NCBI RefSeq assembly: GCF_000002995.4
Contig: NW_025062479.1
Coordinates: 24,544,221 to 24,608,220 of the forward strand
Length of the DNA stretch: 64,000 bases
Source of the DNA: Brugia malayi
Lineage: Eukaryota; Nematoda; Chromadorea; Rhabditida; Onchocercidae
Direction of reading: 5' to 3'
Position 1 is the stretch's first letter. Each line of letters begins with the position of its first letter. This document shows positions 15,941 through 27,700 of the stretch, in pieces. The notes beneath the pieces were generated by a model. It saw nothing but the letters and a program-made list of their open reading frames with translations. It did no database searches and was not told the DNA's origin. The position numbers and the translations under genes were made by a program.

Positions 15941-18900
15941 TCATTCAGCTGCAATTGCTGCATTATCAGCATCTAATTGTTTGCCAAGATATTCCCAATT
16001 ATGCACCATTAATTTCTGAATTGCAAGCAATGAATGATAGCGTACATTTGGATCATCTGCCGAAAGTAATTTCATTACTGCTTGCTTACCTTGTAATTGC
16101 TCAATCTTGCTGAAATGAAAAAAGAAAAAAATATGCAAGTATATAAAATATATATATATATACAATCTTATATCTTATCAAGAGAAAGGAAAAAAAAAAA
16201 AAAAAACGAACTTTTTACCCCTCGGATAATGTCTTACATATTCTCCAATATCATGTACTGCTACACAAAGAGCTAATGTATCCGATTGCACTTCCAAAAT
16301 CTTGATCAAAATCCTAAAAATAACAAAATAAAGCGATTGATATACTCTCTCTCTTTCAATGTTTTTCAGTTATAAACTGAAAAGAAAAAAAAAAAAAAAA
16401 CTTGCCTTAAAAGTTCGAAATCTTTTTCATTGAATTTTTGTGCATTTTCTCTCCAGAATTTTTCTGATTTATGAACTGGACTCCATTGCAACCGACCTGA
16501 TTTAACCTAAAAAAAAAAAGGATTGAAAAAACAAAGTCCTCTTAAGTTTATTTGTATGATATATCGTTTTTTTTGATTTGATGAACGAAAAAAAAAACTG
16601 AGTAAATTCTAAAATAAATATAGAATAGTCTTAAAGTTTAAAACATGTTAAAATTTGCTACAGAATTCAACAAGTTTATTCAAACTTCTGGTAAACACAC
16701 TTATCAGGAAATTATCACTTAGAACATACCTCCGATACATATTCATCAAACGAAGAAAAATCTTGGACCGAAGAATGCAACTTTTGATCGAGAAATTCAA
16801 CATCATCATTCAGTTCGTCATCATCAAATTTTTTAGAATCCATTAGTTCAAGTGTTTTTAAAGTCTTACATTGCACCATTTGCAAAGCTGCTTCTCGTTC
16901 AAGATCATGATCATCGATTTTCTCCAGAATATTTCGGAACGTTCCCAGGATTATGCGAATTACCTATGACAAAATAATTTTAACAATTGCTTAATTTTAA
17001 TAATAAATTTTTATTAATTTTAAGAATTTAAGAATTGGTAAACTTTTACAAACATTTACAAAGAGACGAAAACAAAAAGTAAAATGATAAAAAACATTAA
17101 CAATAACACTCCAAACTCATGTATAATAAACCATCTTCATACAAATATACTAATTTTAAAAAATGAACTGAGAAAAAACAAATATATAAAAAATATACAA
17201 TTTTACCTTTTCCTTAGTTGATTCCGATAGAATATCACCAAGAATTTGAATAGCTCCAGTATGTGGAAATTTTTCAGCTATAGCCGGATTAAACGTAAGA
17301 CACCATAAGGAAAATATAAGCTGATACTGGAGTTGAAAATTAGTTTTACCACTCAATACTGATAAAATACTGAAAGTTAAGATATTTTCAAATCACTGCA
17401 AATCACTCACTAAGATATTTTCGAATTATTAATGAAAGAAGTAACAAAAGATATAAAAGTCTGTTCGAATAAAAATATACGTCTAATTATCCGCTTACTT
17501 TTCTTCTAATCAAATTTAAAATATGCTAACAACATTTTTTGGATTTGTGAAATATTGTAAAACAAATTAGTTTATTAGTTTAAAATATTACTAAAAAAAA
17601 TTAGTTCATTTAATGTTTGAAGCACTACATATTATTTCTAGGAGCAATAGTAGTTTTAATTATATCTTATCAAAGAATCATACAAAAAGAAGAAGTAATA
17701 ATTTATTCAAAAACCTTGCAATACCATCCATTGCTAAAAATGTATGACGATACTCATCAATTCGAAGCATCATCTGTAAACAACGTGCTGTTGTATTGAT
17801 ATATTCATTTCTTGGAGTTTTTAACTGATCTTTGAGAAATGAAATGTAGAAGTTCAAATCAGAACCTTCCATTAGTGTCATACCAAAACATGCAAATTTT
17901 GCCAAAACAGATGACATCTGAAAAATATTTTTCTTCAATTGTTACACCATAAAATATCTTATTTACAAAGTAAATATATAAATCATAGATCTTCAACAAA
18001 GTAAATATATAAATCATAAATCCTTAACTAATTTGATCAAAGATGTCACCAAATGCTAACAGATAGATGTAAGCAACCATATATTCACTGTTAAGCATTA
18101 TTTTAAATTTCAATATTTATTATTTATACATCAATATCGTAGCAGTTACAGATAAGATAATCAAGAGAAGAAAAATTTATTAATAATGTTAATGTTTTAT
18201 AAAAAGTATCTTAAATATGTATTCTATCAAATTACTTTCAAGCTTTTTTTGCTTAAGAATGAATCGAAATTCAAACCTGATTTACGATAAATGCATCTTG
18301 ACGTTGTAAAATACCTAAAAACCATGACCACAACGTACGTTTATTTCTTCGGGCATAACTGTGGAATATTTCCACACGTGATTTATCTTCCTGCAATAAA
18401 TTATATCATTGAAAAGAAGTGCTAAATGTGTTAGAATTAAAGAGAAAAGGTTATCTATCCAGTTTTACATTAAATTTTTAGAATTCTCTTATTTCTTTTC
18501 CCAGAAAGTAAGATTTTCTTTTTCAGTAAACTCGAAATTTTCAATATAGCATTTCAACTTTTGTAAAAATAATAATTTATATCAATTGATCAATATAAAG
18601 ACTAAAATAATGGCTAGTACTATAAATTTGAATTACTTGATAGTTCAGAAGAACACAATGAAATTTTTTTTTTTTTTTTTTTTTCACTGAATTTGTAATT
18701 AAATTTTTATTTGTAATTATCTATATTTTGTAATTGTAAAATGAAAAAACATAAATGGAACACTAACCATAATCATATCATCCAGCAATGTTAGTATATA
18801 ACGAACATTGTGATCTTTAGCAACAGTTGTAATAAAACTGATCATTGTTTGAGCACACTGCATCTTGTTACTCTCCAAAAGTTCATCACGACTTTGCTTA

Positions 18901-20689
18901 GTTTTTGACATCTCATATGAAGTTATAAAATCGTAATCTTCCTGTGTAATCATTTGACTCCTATAATATCCATTTATTATTTTACAACAATTAATACATT
19001 GATTTGGAACATACTTTACTTTTCCTTTTTATAAATTGTTTTACAGTTACTTTCTCACTCATTAATTAATTAATCCACCAATAAGAAGACAGTAAATATT
19101 AACACAACATATAGTAGAAGACTGAAATAAATATGACTAAACTTTGGAAATTTTTTGATAGCAATAAAAAGTAATCCTCAAAAGTTTAAAAAGGAACAGT
19201 AAAAAGCAATCAACTTTTAATTATAATAAAGAGAAAAAATGACTAATAGTCAAATAAATGAAAATTTAAAGTCAAAAAAAAAAAACATTACACTATAAAA
19301 AACATAGATTTTACAAGTTGAGTTTTTTTTTGTTTCAGCTTTTCAGTACGTTTTAACTACTACCAATTATTGAATATTTCTCAACATATCACGAAATCTT
19401 TTCTCTTTTTTTTTTTTCATACACATCATAATTGAAGCTTATTCTGGTACCTAGCAAATGAGAAAAAAGGTTTACTCTATATCTACAAATGATATGTAAA
19501 ATGTATATAATTTCAACAAAATATTACTTCAATCTTTACTATGAACATATTCTCCTTCATATCGGTAGCTGTGTAAAACATTTCACTTTAAAATAAGACA
19601 AAATGCAGGTGTGTAGTTGAAATATAAATAAAATATTGGTATAATTAAAATACAATAATAAACTAGCATAATAAAGTCCTGACTATCAACCTTAAGTAGA
19701 AGTTCCAATTAAGCATAATATAACGAAAATACAATAATAAACAAGCATAAAAAGTACTAAATACCAACCTTAAGTAAGAGTTCCAATTAGGTATAATATA
19801 ACTAAAATACAATAATAAACAGGTATAATAAAACACTGAACACCAACCTTAAGTAAAAGTTCCAATTAAGTATAGTGTAATTAAAATACAATAATAAACT
19901 AGCATAATAAAGTCCTGACTACCAACCTTAAGTAAGAGTTCCAATTAGGTATAATATAACTAAAATACAATAATAAACAGGTATAATAAAACACTGAACA
20001 CCAACCTTAAGTAAAAGTTCCAATTAAGTATAGTGTAATTAAAATACAATAATAAACTAGCATAATAAAGTCCTGACTACCAACCTTAAGTAAGAGTTCC
20101 AATTAGGTATAATATAACTAAAATACAATAATAAACAGGTATAATAAAACACTGAACACCAACCTTAAGTAAAAGTTCCAATTAAGTATAGTGTAATTAA
20201 AATACAATAATAAACTAGCATAATAAAGTCCTGACTACCAACCTTAAGTAAGAGTTCCAATTAGGTATAATATAACTAAAATACAATAATAAACAGGTAT
20301 AATAAAACACTGAACACCAACCTTAAGTAAAAGTTCCAATTAAGTATAGTGTAATTAAAATACAATAATAAACTAGCATAATAAAGTCCTGACTACCAAC
20401 CTTAAGTAAGAGTTCCAATTAGGTATAATATAACTAAAATACAATAATAAACAGGTATAATAAAACACTGAACACCAACCTTAAGTAAAAGTTCCAATTA
20501 AGCATAGTGTAATTAAAATACAATAATAAACAGGTATAATAAAATACTGAATACCAACCTTAAGTAAGAATTCCAATTAGGTTTGTTACTTCGAACATCA
20601 GCTGCTTCTAGTTGTAATTTACTTGTTGCACTAATCATATCGACTTGAGGAATTTGTGGTACATCCGTTGGTATTGTTAAATCGGCCAT
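15941..20689 (-). CDS. vha-15: V-type proton ATPase subunit H
   Basis: Nine exons (20689-20559, 18960-18768, 18390-18277, 17917-17715, 17369-17207, 16963-16730, 16506-16406, 16313-16212, 16109-15941) join with matching phases into 469 residues, the usual subunit H length. Recognisable blocks are [86 protein letters not shown] and [14 protein letters not shown]. The protein is built of armadillo/HEAT-like helices. It bridges the cytosolic V1 sector and the membrane V0 sector, and is needed for proton pumping and for silencing free V1. Intron 7 (16405-16314) starts with GC instead of GT (AAG|GCAAGT), and intron 8 uses a weak GTTCGT donor. Intron 1 contains a 79-bp array that repeats the exon 1 donor site. 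The start is the first Met (MADLTIP). Confidence 0.97.
19680..20570 (-). repeat. 79-bp intronic array carrying copies of the exon 1 splice donor
   Basis: CCAACCTTAAGTAA recurs every 79 bp at about 19686, 19764, 19843, 19922, 20001, 20080, 20159, 20238, 20317, 20396 and 20475, plus the genuine exon end at 20554. On the minus strand each reads as the last ~20 coding bases of exon 1 (TTGGAA(C/T)TCTTACTTAAG) followed by GTTGGT. Alternate monomers are more alike, giving a 158-bp dimeric unit. Confidence 0.93.
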
Positions 20690-21632
20690 TTCTCCGGAAT
20701 GAAATGCAAAAATTCAGGAATGCTGCAAAATAAACTTCAACTAGTAAATATCACACATTATCATTTCAATATTTTGATCAAATATTTTGATCAATTTCTA
20801 TTTTTTTTTTCCATGATTATTACAATTATTTTATTAATGGAATCAGGAAAAAGAGAATGAATGAATGAATGATTGTCCGGAAAAAAAAAAAAAAAAGGAA
20901 AAAAAAATAGCAGAAATTAAAGACATTAACAAATTGTCAAATGATCAGAGATACACGACAAAATATTAGAATCAATAAATGCAAGAACGGAAATGAGGAG
21001 CAAAAAGAAAGAAGGCGGAAAATTACAACAGTGGATAAATTTGAAAGGAAAATTACCGGAACAAAAAAAACGGACATACCGGAATAAAAAACGGACATAC
21101 CGGAAAAACAATGCACACACGATTTTATATGAGCAATAAATAATGACCAAAGAGTAAGAGACCAATGATCAAAGGCAGAAATTCCATCTAAGACCGTTTT
21201 TCTTTTTGAATTATTTGTCACATTTATAAATTATTGGATGATTTTATGAAAATTAAAAATTAATCAAACATTTTAAAATATACCAAAATTTAAATTATAT
21301 TGTTGAAAAATTTATTTTTTACAAATTAAAATTCTTTTTTTTTTAAAACAATTTAAAATTAACAACAAATCTGAGGTAAATATATATAGATATTAATGAA
21401 AATTTTGAGAAATTACAAAGAAATTAAATAATCAAAAATTTTAAAATATATCAAAATTTAAATTACATTTTTGAAAAATTTATTTTTTTCAAATTAAAAT
21501 TCATTTTTTTTTTTTTTTAAAAAAAAAACAATTTAAAATAAACGATAAATCTGAAGTAAATATATATATATATAGATAATAAAGATTTTGTAGATAATTA
21601 ATTAATGAATATATTTAGATAGAATAGAAAAT

Positions 21633-21998
21633 CTTACGTCAACAATATTCACGTACGCTTTTTTTTGATATAATTAATTAGCATTGTAATGAATTGTATT
21701 CATACATATTTAAATGGAAAGATTATATTAAATGATTGAAATTATCAGTAAAAAGATTACTTTAAATGATTGAAATTATCAGTAATTAATTTATTAACAT
21801 ACTTATCAATGATAACTTACGTCAACAATATTCACGTACGCTTTTTTTTGATATAATTAATTAGCATTGTAATGAATTGTATTCATACATATTTAAATGG
21901 AAAGATTATATTAAATGATTGAAATTATCAGTAAAAAGATTACTTTAAATGATTGAAATTATCAGTAATTAATTTATTAACATATTTATCAATGATAA
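21633..21998. repeat. 183-bp tandem duplication, two copies
   Basis: CTTACGTCAACAATATTCAC at 21633 recurs at 21816, and the two 183-bp copies are almost identical to their ends. Each also holds an internal repeat of AAAGATTA(C/T)(A/T)TTAAATGATT. Confidence 0.95.
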
Positions 21999-22324
21999 TA
22001 TTTCAATTATTCACAAATATTTTCGATTAATCGAATACCTTTTTTTTTACTTAAGTAAACTTCACACAGCCTTCATCGTCTATTTTCACATTTCTGTTTC
22101 ACTTTCTTTTCCCATTCCTCTGCATCGATCATAACAGACAGATATTACTCGTTGATGATTCATCGATGAGTCATCTCCCCTTACAGTCATTTGTCTCTTC
22201 ACGCAAACCATACTTTTCTGATTGTTTGATTACGAAACTCACTGCAAAGTTTTCAAAATTTTCGAAATTTCTTCCGCATACCTCTCCGTACGACTGTCTC
22301 GGTGGCTGTCTGTCACAGGCATAT

Positions 22325-22965
22325 GTCTGTGTAGGTGGTTGCATGCCTATGCATGTCTGTAAAGGTATCTGTTTGTGTATACATTTGTATGTGTGCTGCA
22401 CACCTATGTATGTGTCTGTGTGTGTGTGTGTGTGTGTGTATGTGTACTTGTGCACGTGTACATGTATACATGTGCATACATTTCTATGTATGCTGCATAT
22501 GTATATATGTGTTTGTGTGCTTGCGTGCACGTGAATCTACGTATGTATGTCCATGTGTATACATTTGTCTGTTTGTGTGTGTGTGTGTGCACGTGTATCT
22601 ACACATGTATGTGTCTGTGTGTGTGTACTTGTACTTATGTATCTATATATGTATGTGTATACATTTGTATATGTGCTGCACATGTATGTATATGTTTGTC
22701 TGTGTATGTGCTTGTCTGTTTGTGTATGTCTACGTCTATCTGTGTATGTGCGTGTCTGTTTGTGTATGTCTACGTCTATCTGCGTATGTCCGTGTATGTC
22801 TGCGTCTATCTGTGTATGTGCGTGTCTGTTTGTGTATGTCTGTGTATGTCTACGTCTATCTGCGTATGTCCGTGTACGTCTACGTCTATCTGTGTATGTG
22901 CGTGTCTGTTTATGTATGTCTGTGTTTGTTTGTGTCTGTCCGTGTGTGTGTGTGTGTAATCAGTG
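22325..22965. repeat. GT/TATG-rich low-complexity tract
   Basis: A purine/pyrimidine-alternating tract of TGTGTG, TATG, CTGTGTATGT and TCTACGTCTATCTGTGTATG words. The second half (22725-22930) is a loose array of the last motif with CGTGTCTGTTTGTGTATG. It gives Cys/Val/Tyr-rich frames on one strand and Thr/His-rich frames on the other, with no sign of selection for coding. Confidence 0.85.
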
Positions 22966-23381
22966 TGTCATTTTAAAGGTATATTATTGGGTAAAATATA
23001 CCTGAAAGTTACCCGAGAATAATAGTTATTGACTTATAGAAGAATGACTGATATATTTATTATTCATCGATTATTCATAAATCTTTGATTGTGAAAAAAA
23101 AAAATGAAAATTTCAAGAATATACAAAATTAAAAGAGACGAATTTAACTTTAGCATTTCAATAAAGTATTTTACTTATTCAAATTTTCACCTAAAAAAAA
23201 TCCTAGAAATTGAATTAAATTTAAATAAATTGAAGGAATTTTAATTAAAAATGTTTATTTACATAAATTATTTTGCTCATTTTTGAAATGTTTATTTATG
23301 ATTAAACTAATGGCGGCGGTAATTTAATTTTCAGGCTAAACAGATAAATATCTGATGACATATGCGCCATATTTTATATAA

Positions 23382-23498
23382 ATGTTGTTGTTATTGTTGT
23401 TTTTTTGGCGACAAATTATCATCATTGTGTCATTTCATTTTCAATTTTATACTTGTTTACTAATTAATGATGCATTTACTATTAACGGTAATTTTAAT

Positions 23499-23529
<31 letters not shown>

Positions 23530-24708
23530 CAAATTTATAAAATTTGTAAATAAAAAAATGTTATAGAAATGTAAAGTGTAAGAAGGCAAATTAATTATTA
23601 AAATCAAATCAGATATCAAAATGATAAACTGATTAATGTTAAGTCATTTGTTATCAGTGTTTGTTTGTTTTTTTATCAGTAAATAATGAAATGAAAATTT
23701 TAAAGGTGATAAGAAAATTAATTTAAATGAGCGATTAAAATATTATGAAATTATTGAAATAAATCGACGAATTGAAAAACGAGGCATTGTGGACAATAAT
23801 ATTTCATACAACAAACAACAACGATTAACATTTAGGTTTAATTTTTATTCTTTCTTTTTTTTTTTTTGTTTGTTTGTTTTACTTTTTAATATTTTTGCTA
23901 AATTTGAATTTATCAAATTTATCATTGCTTATCATATCATAATAGTTTTGTAAAATTAAGACTTTAACAATTTTACTTTTAAGTATTATCATAAATTTTA
24001 TTTTATTTATAAGTTAAATTTAATTTGCTTTTTTTGCATAAAATATACGAATTGTTTTTGTATAAAACTAAATTAATAATTTGTTTTTTTTTTTTTTAAA
24101 AAATAATTTTTTTTATTCGAGAATTATTTTGAATTCGAGAATTATTTTGCAGAGCTTTTAATCGTTTTTTTGATATCTATCTTACACCAAAGAAGGGCAT
24201 TCTTCATGCAAATTTCAAATGTCGTGAAATAGATGGTTATGGTTATGAAAAGCTATGTACGGTTAATCCGGATGAATATTTTGGTGGACATTTACATGGT
24301 AAAATATTTTTTAATTTTATTATTTTAAATGCAAATTAAATTTGAAATTTATACTTTATGAAAATTTTCATTTTTTTTTTTTCGTTTTAATTTTAATTAA
24401 ATTTGAGATTGGATTTTAAAAGTTTAATTAACATTAGTTTTTATTTCTAAATATTAGCTATAAATGTAAAAATTAACTTACTCTATTAATTAGCATTTCA
24501 ATTTACATTTCAATTATGGAATTTTATTTTTATTTTTTTCAATTTGTTAATCAATCTAACAGTTATTTCCGGAATTTTATTTCCGGTATTCTGAAGGTGT
24601 TGCTAATTCGATTGTAGCAATTAGTTACAGTGATGAAGGCTCATTATTGGGTACCGTACAAAGTGATGGTGAAATTTACATTTTTGAACCAGCAAAAATT
24701 CATTTTGT

Positions 24709-24759
<51 letters not shown>

Positions 24760-27700
24760 AAATTAATTTTTATCATTTAAAGAATTTATTTTTGCATTGT
24801 GATTTAAATGAATTTTTATTTAATATCAATTATTCTAATTTATTTATTGCATCTGTTTATGAAATAGTGTGGAAATTTTAAAAAAAAAATTTAATAAATT
24901 ATTAAATTAAATCAATTATAATTCTGTGTTAGTATATTTTTTTTTGGTGGAAAAAGCATTATTAAAAGTTAAATTTTAAACGAAAAAAAATTTTTAAAAA
25001 AAAAAAAAAAATTGTTTTTTTAGAATTTACAGCATGATTGTTTAATTTAAATATTAAAATTTTAAAGTTTTTCTTTTTTTTTTTTTTTTTTTTAAGAATA
25101 CATTAATATTATCATATTCTGTATGTTAGGGAAATTTTTTTTTTTTTTAGGAAACAGCTCATCCATGGCAAATTTTAGCTTATCGAAATTCAGATTTAAA
25201 ATTTAATTTTGAACTGAATAATAGATCATTTTGTTCATCAATTTTAATTGGCAATTCAAATAATATCACATTTTCGCAATCAATGCGATTTAAACGTTTA
25301 TCAGCATTACCAACAACTAAAAATCGGTTAGTTTGATAACTTTTTTTTCCTTTGAAAGTATAAAATATTTTATGATTATAATTCATTTAAATCTGAAAAT
25401 GATTATTTGTTAATTTTAAATTTAAATTCAAAATTTTAGATGTTCTTTACGTGTTGTTGCGGATTATCGATTTTTTCGAACAATTGGAAATGGTAGTCAA
25501 GCTTTCTCTGCCAGATATTTGGTTAATTTTAGCAATTATTTATTTTAATTATTTTAATTTAATTTGTTTTAATTACAAATTCATTTTAATTATTTTAATT
25601 TAATTTATTTTAATTATAAATGTTTACTTTTTCTTTTTCTTTATTTATTATTATTAATTCTTTTTACTATTTAATTATTTGTGTAATAAAAATATTTTAA
25701 AATAGTAAACGAAAAGAAAAGAAAAGAATGCTTTTGATTTATTTTTTATTATTGAAAATTTTCTCTTTTTCATTTTTGAATAATTGAAAAGAAAATAATA
25801 TTAAATGATATTAAACTATTATTCTAATTATTAATTCTTTTTACTATTTAATTATTTATGTAATAAAAATATTTTATTATTTTTTATTATTGAAATTTTC
25901 TCCTTTTTCATTTTTGAATAATTGAAAAGAAAATGTTATTAAATTAAATTAATATTGTAAATTTAAAAAATTTTATAGATAAATGTGATCGATCGTATTA
26001 ACACATTATATACAGTGACTGATTGGGGTATTGATGAAGATGGCCGACGATTGATTAATATGGGTTTTATGATAAAAGAAATGATAATTCATACATCACC
26101 TACTGTTAATCAACCAAATCATTATAATTCAAATATTAATACTAAACGAAATGTTAAAGCTATTCTTGATGTTAGTTTTATTCAATTATTATTTTATAGT
26201 TTTATTATTATTTGACTTATTATTTTACTTTAACTTATTTTATAGTTTTATTATTATTTGACTTATTATTTTACTTTAACTTATTTTATAGTTTTATTAT
26301 TATTTGACTTATTATTTTATTTATTATATTACTTTAACTTATTTTATAGTTTTATTATTATTTGACTTATTATTTTATTTATTATATTACTTTAACTTAT
26401 TTTATAGTTTTATTATTATTTTATTCTACTTATTATTTTACTTACTTCTGTTATTTGCTATCAAATAATATCTCTATGTAAACTCTCTTAATAATAATCA
26501 AATTATTCAAATATTAATACTAAACGAAATGTTAATGCTATTCTTGATGTTAGTTCCATTATTATTTCACTTATTATTTTATTTATTACTTTACTTTTAC
26601 TTATTATTTTATTTCACTTATTATTTTACTTTAACTTATTTTATAGTTTTATTATTATTTGACTTTTTTTTGTTTTTTTTTTTTTTTTTTTTTTTATTAT
26701 TATTGGTTTTTTTTTTTTTTTTTTTTATTCTTATTATATCAAATTATTCAAATACTAATACTAAACGAAATGTTTAAGTTATTCTTGATATTAGTTCCAT
26801 TATTATTTTACTTACTTCTTTTATTTGCTATCAAATAATATCTCTATGTAAACTATCTTCCTAATAATCAAATTATTCAAATATTTCTTGGTGTTAGTTC
26901 TATTATTATTTTATTTATTACTTTACTTTTACTTATTATTTTATTTATTACTTTACTTTTACTTATTATTTTACTTACTTCTCTTATTTGCTATCAAATA
27001 ATATCTCTATGTTGGCTTTCTTCCTAATAATCAAATTATTCAAATATTTCTTGGTGTTAGTTCTATTATTATTTTATTTATTGCTTTACTTTTATTTATT
27101 ATTTTATTTTACTTATTATTTTACTTACTTCTGTTATTTGCTGTCAAGTAATATCTCTACGTAAGCTGTCTCACATAATAATCAAATTATTTAAAATTAC
27201 TCAAATGAGAAAAAAAAAAAAGAAACAAAAAATTATTATCAATTATTTCATTAAAAAGAATAATTGAATTGCTGGACAATGTAAAGTTTTTCCTTTCCTT
27301 CCCTTTTTTTTTTTGTTCTATAATTACAGATACAATTTTATATACTAAAATAAACTTTTTTTATATTTAAAAAAAAAAAAAAGATACTTTAATAATTGCA
27401 GGAGAGTTTTTTAGTATATAATTAATTTGTCAAATGATAATTAACTTTTAGTTAAATTTTTCATTTTTTTTTTTTGTTTATTTTAGTCATTTTATATGAT
27501 GTTTTTTGTATATAATTTTTTTTTTTTTTTTTTAATATATAAAATATTTTTTAGAATTTTTCACGAAATCAAGGATCCGATAAATATTGCCTTGTTCATT
27601 TGTTTACAGCACAATCATTCGAGAATGGTGTCCTTGGCTTAGCATATATCTCATCACCTGAACTTGATGCAGCTGGTGGAATATGTTCAATACAGGTAAA

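Larger units (their letters stand above)
20690..23381. other. Divergent spacer between V-ATPase H and ADAM17-like genes
   Basis: It separates two outward-transcribed genes and must hold both promoters. It contains two diverged copies of an AT-rich ~200-bp segment (21230-21600), a 183-bp tandem duplication (21633-21998) and a GT-rich low-complexity tract (22325-22965). No gene is supported; the long open frames on both strands of the GT tract come from simple-sequence repeats. Confidence 0.55.

Noticed and set aside
22166..22976. Several long overlapping Cys/Val/Tyr-rich and Thr/His-rich frames
   Set aside because: All derive from the GT/TATG simple-sequence tract; frames are open on both strands because the repeats lack stop codons.
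23467..23487. Alternative ADAM17-like start at ATGATGCATTTACTA
   Set aside because: It is in another frame and gives too short a leader; the ATG at 23382 gives a hydrophobic leader and joins the next exon in phase.
24562..24596. Stronger-looking CTAACAG acceptor for ADAM17-like exon 4
   Set aside because: Its use leads to a stop in the frame set by exon 3, whereas the GAAG acceptor at 24596 gives a continuous prodomain.
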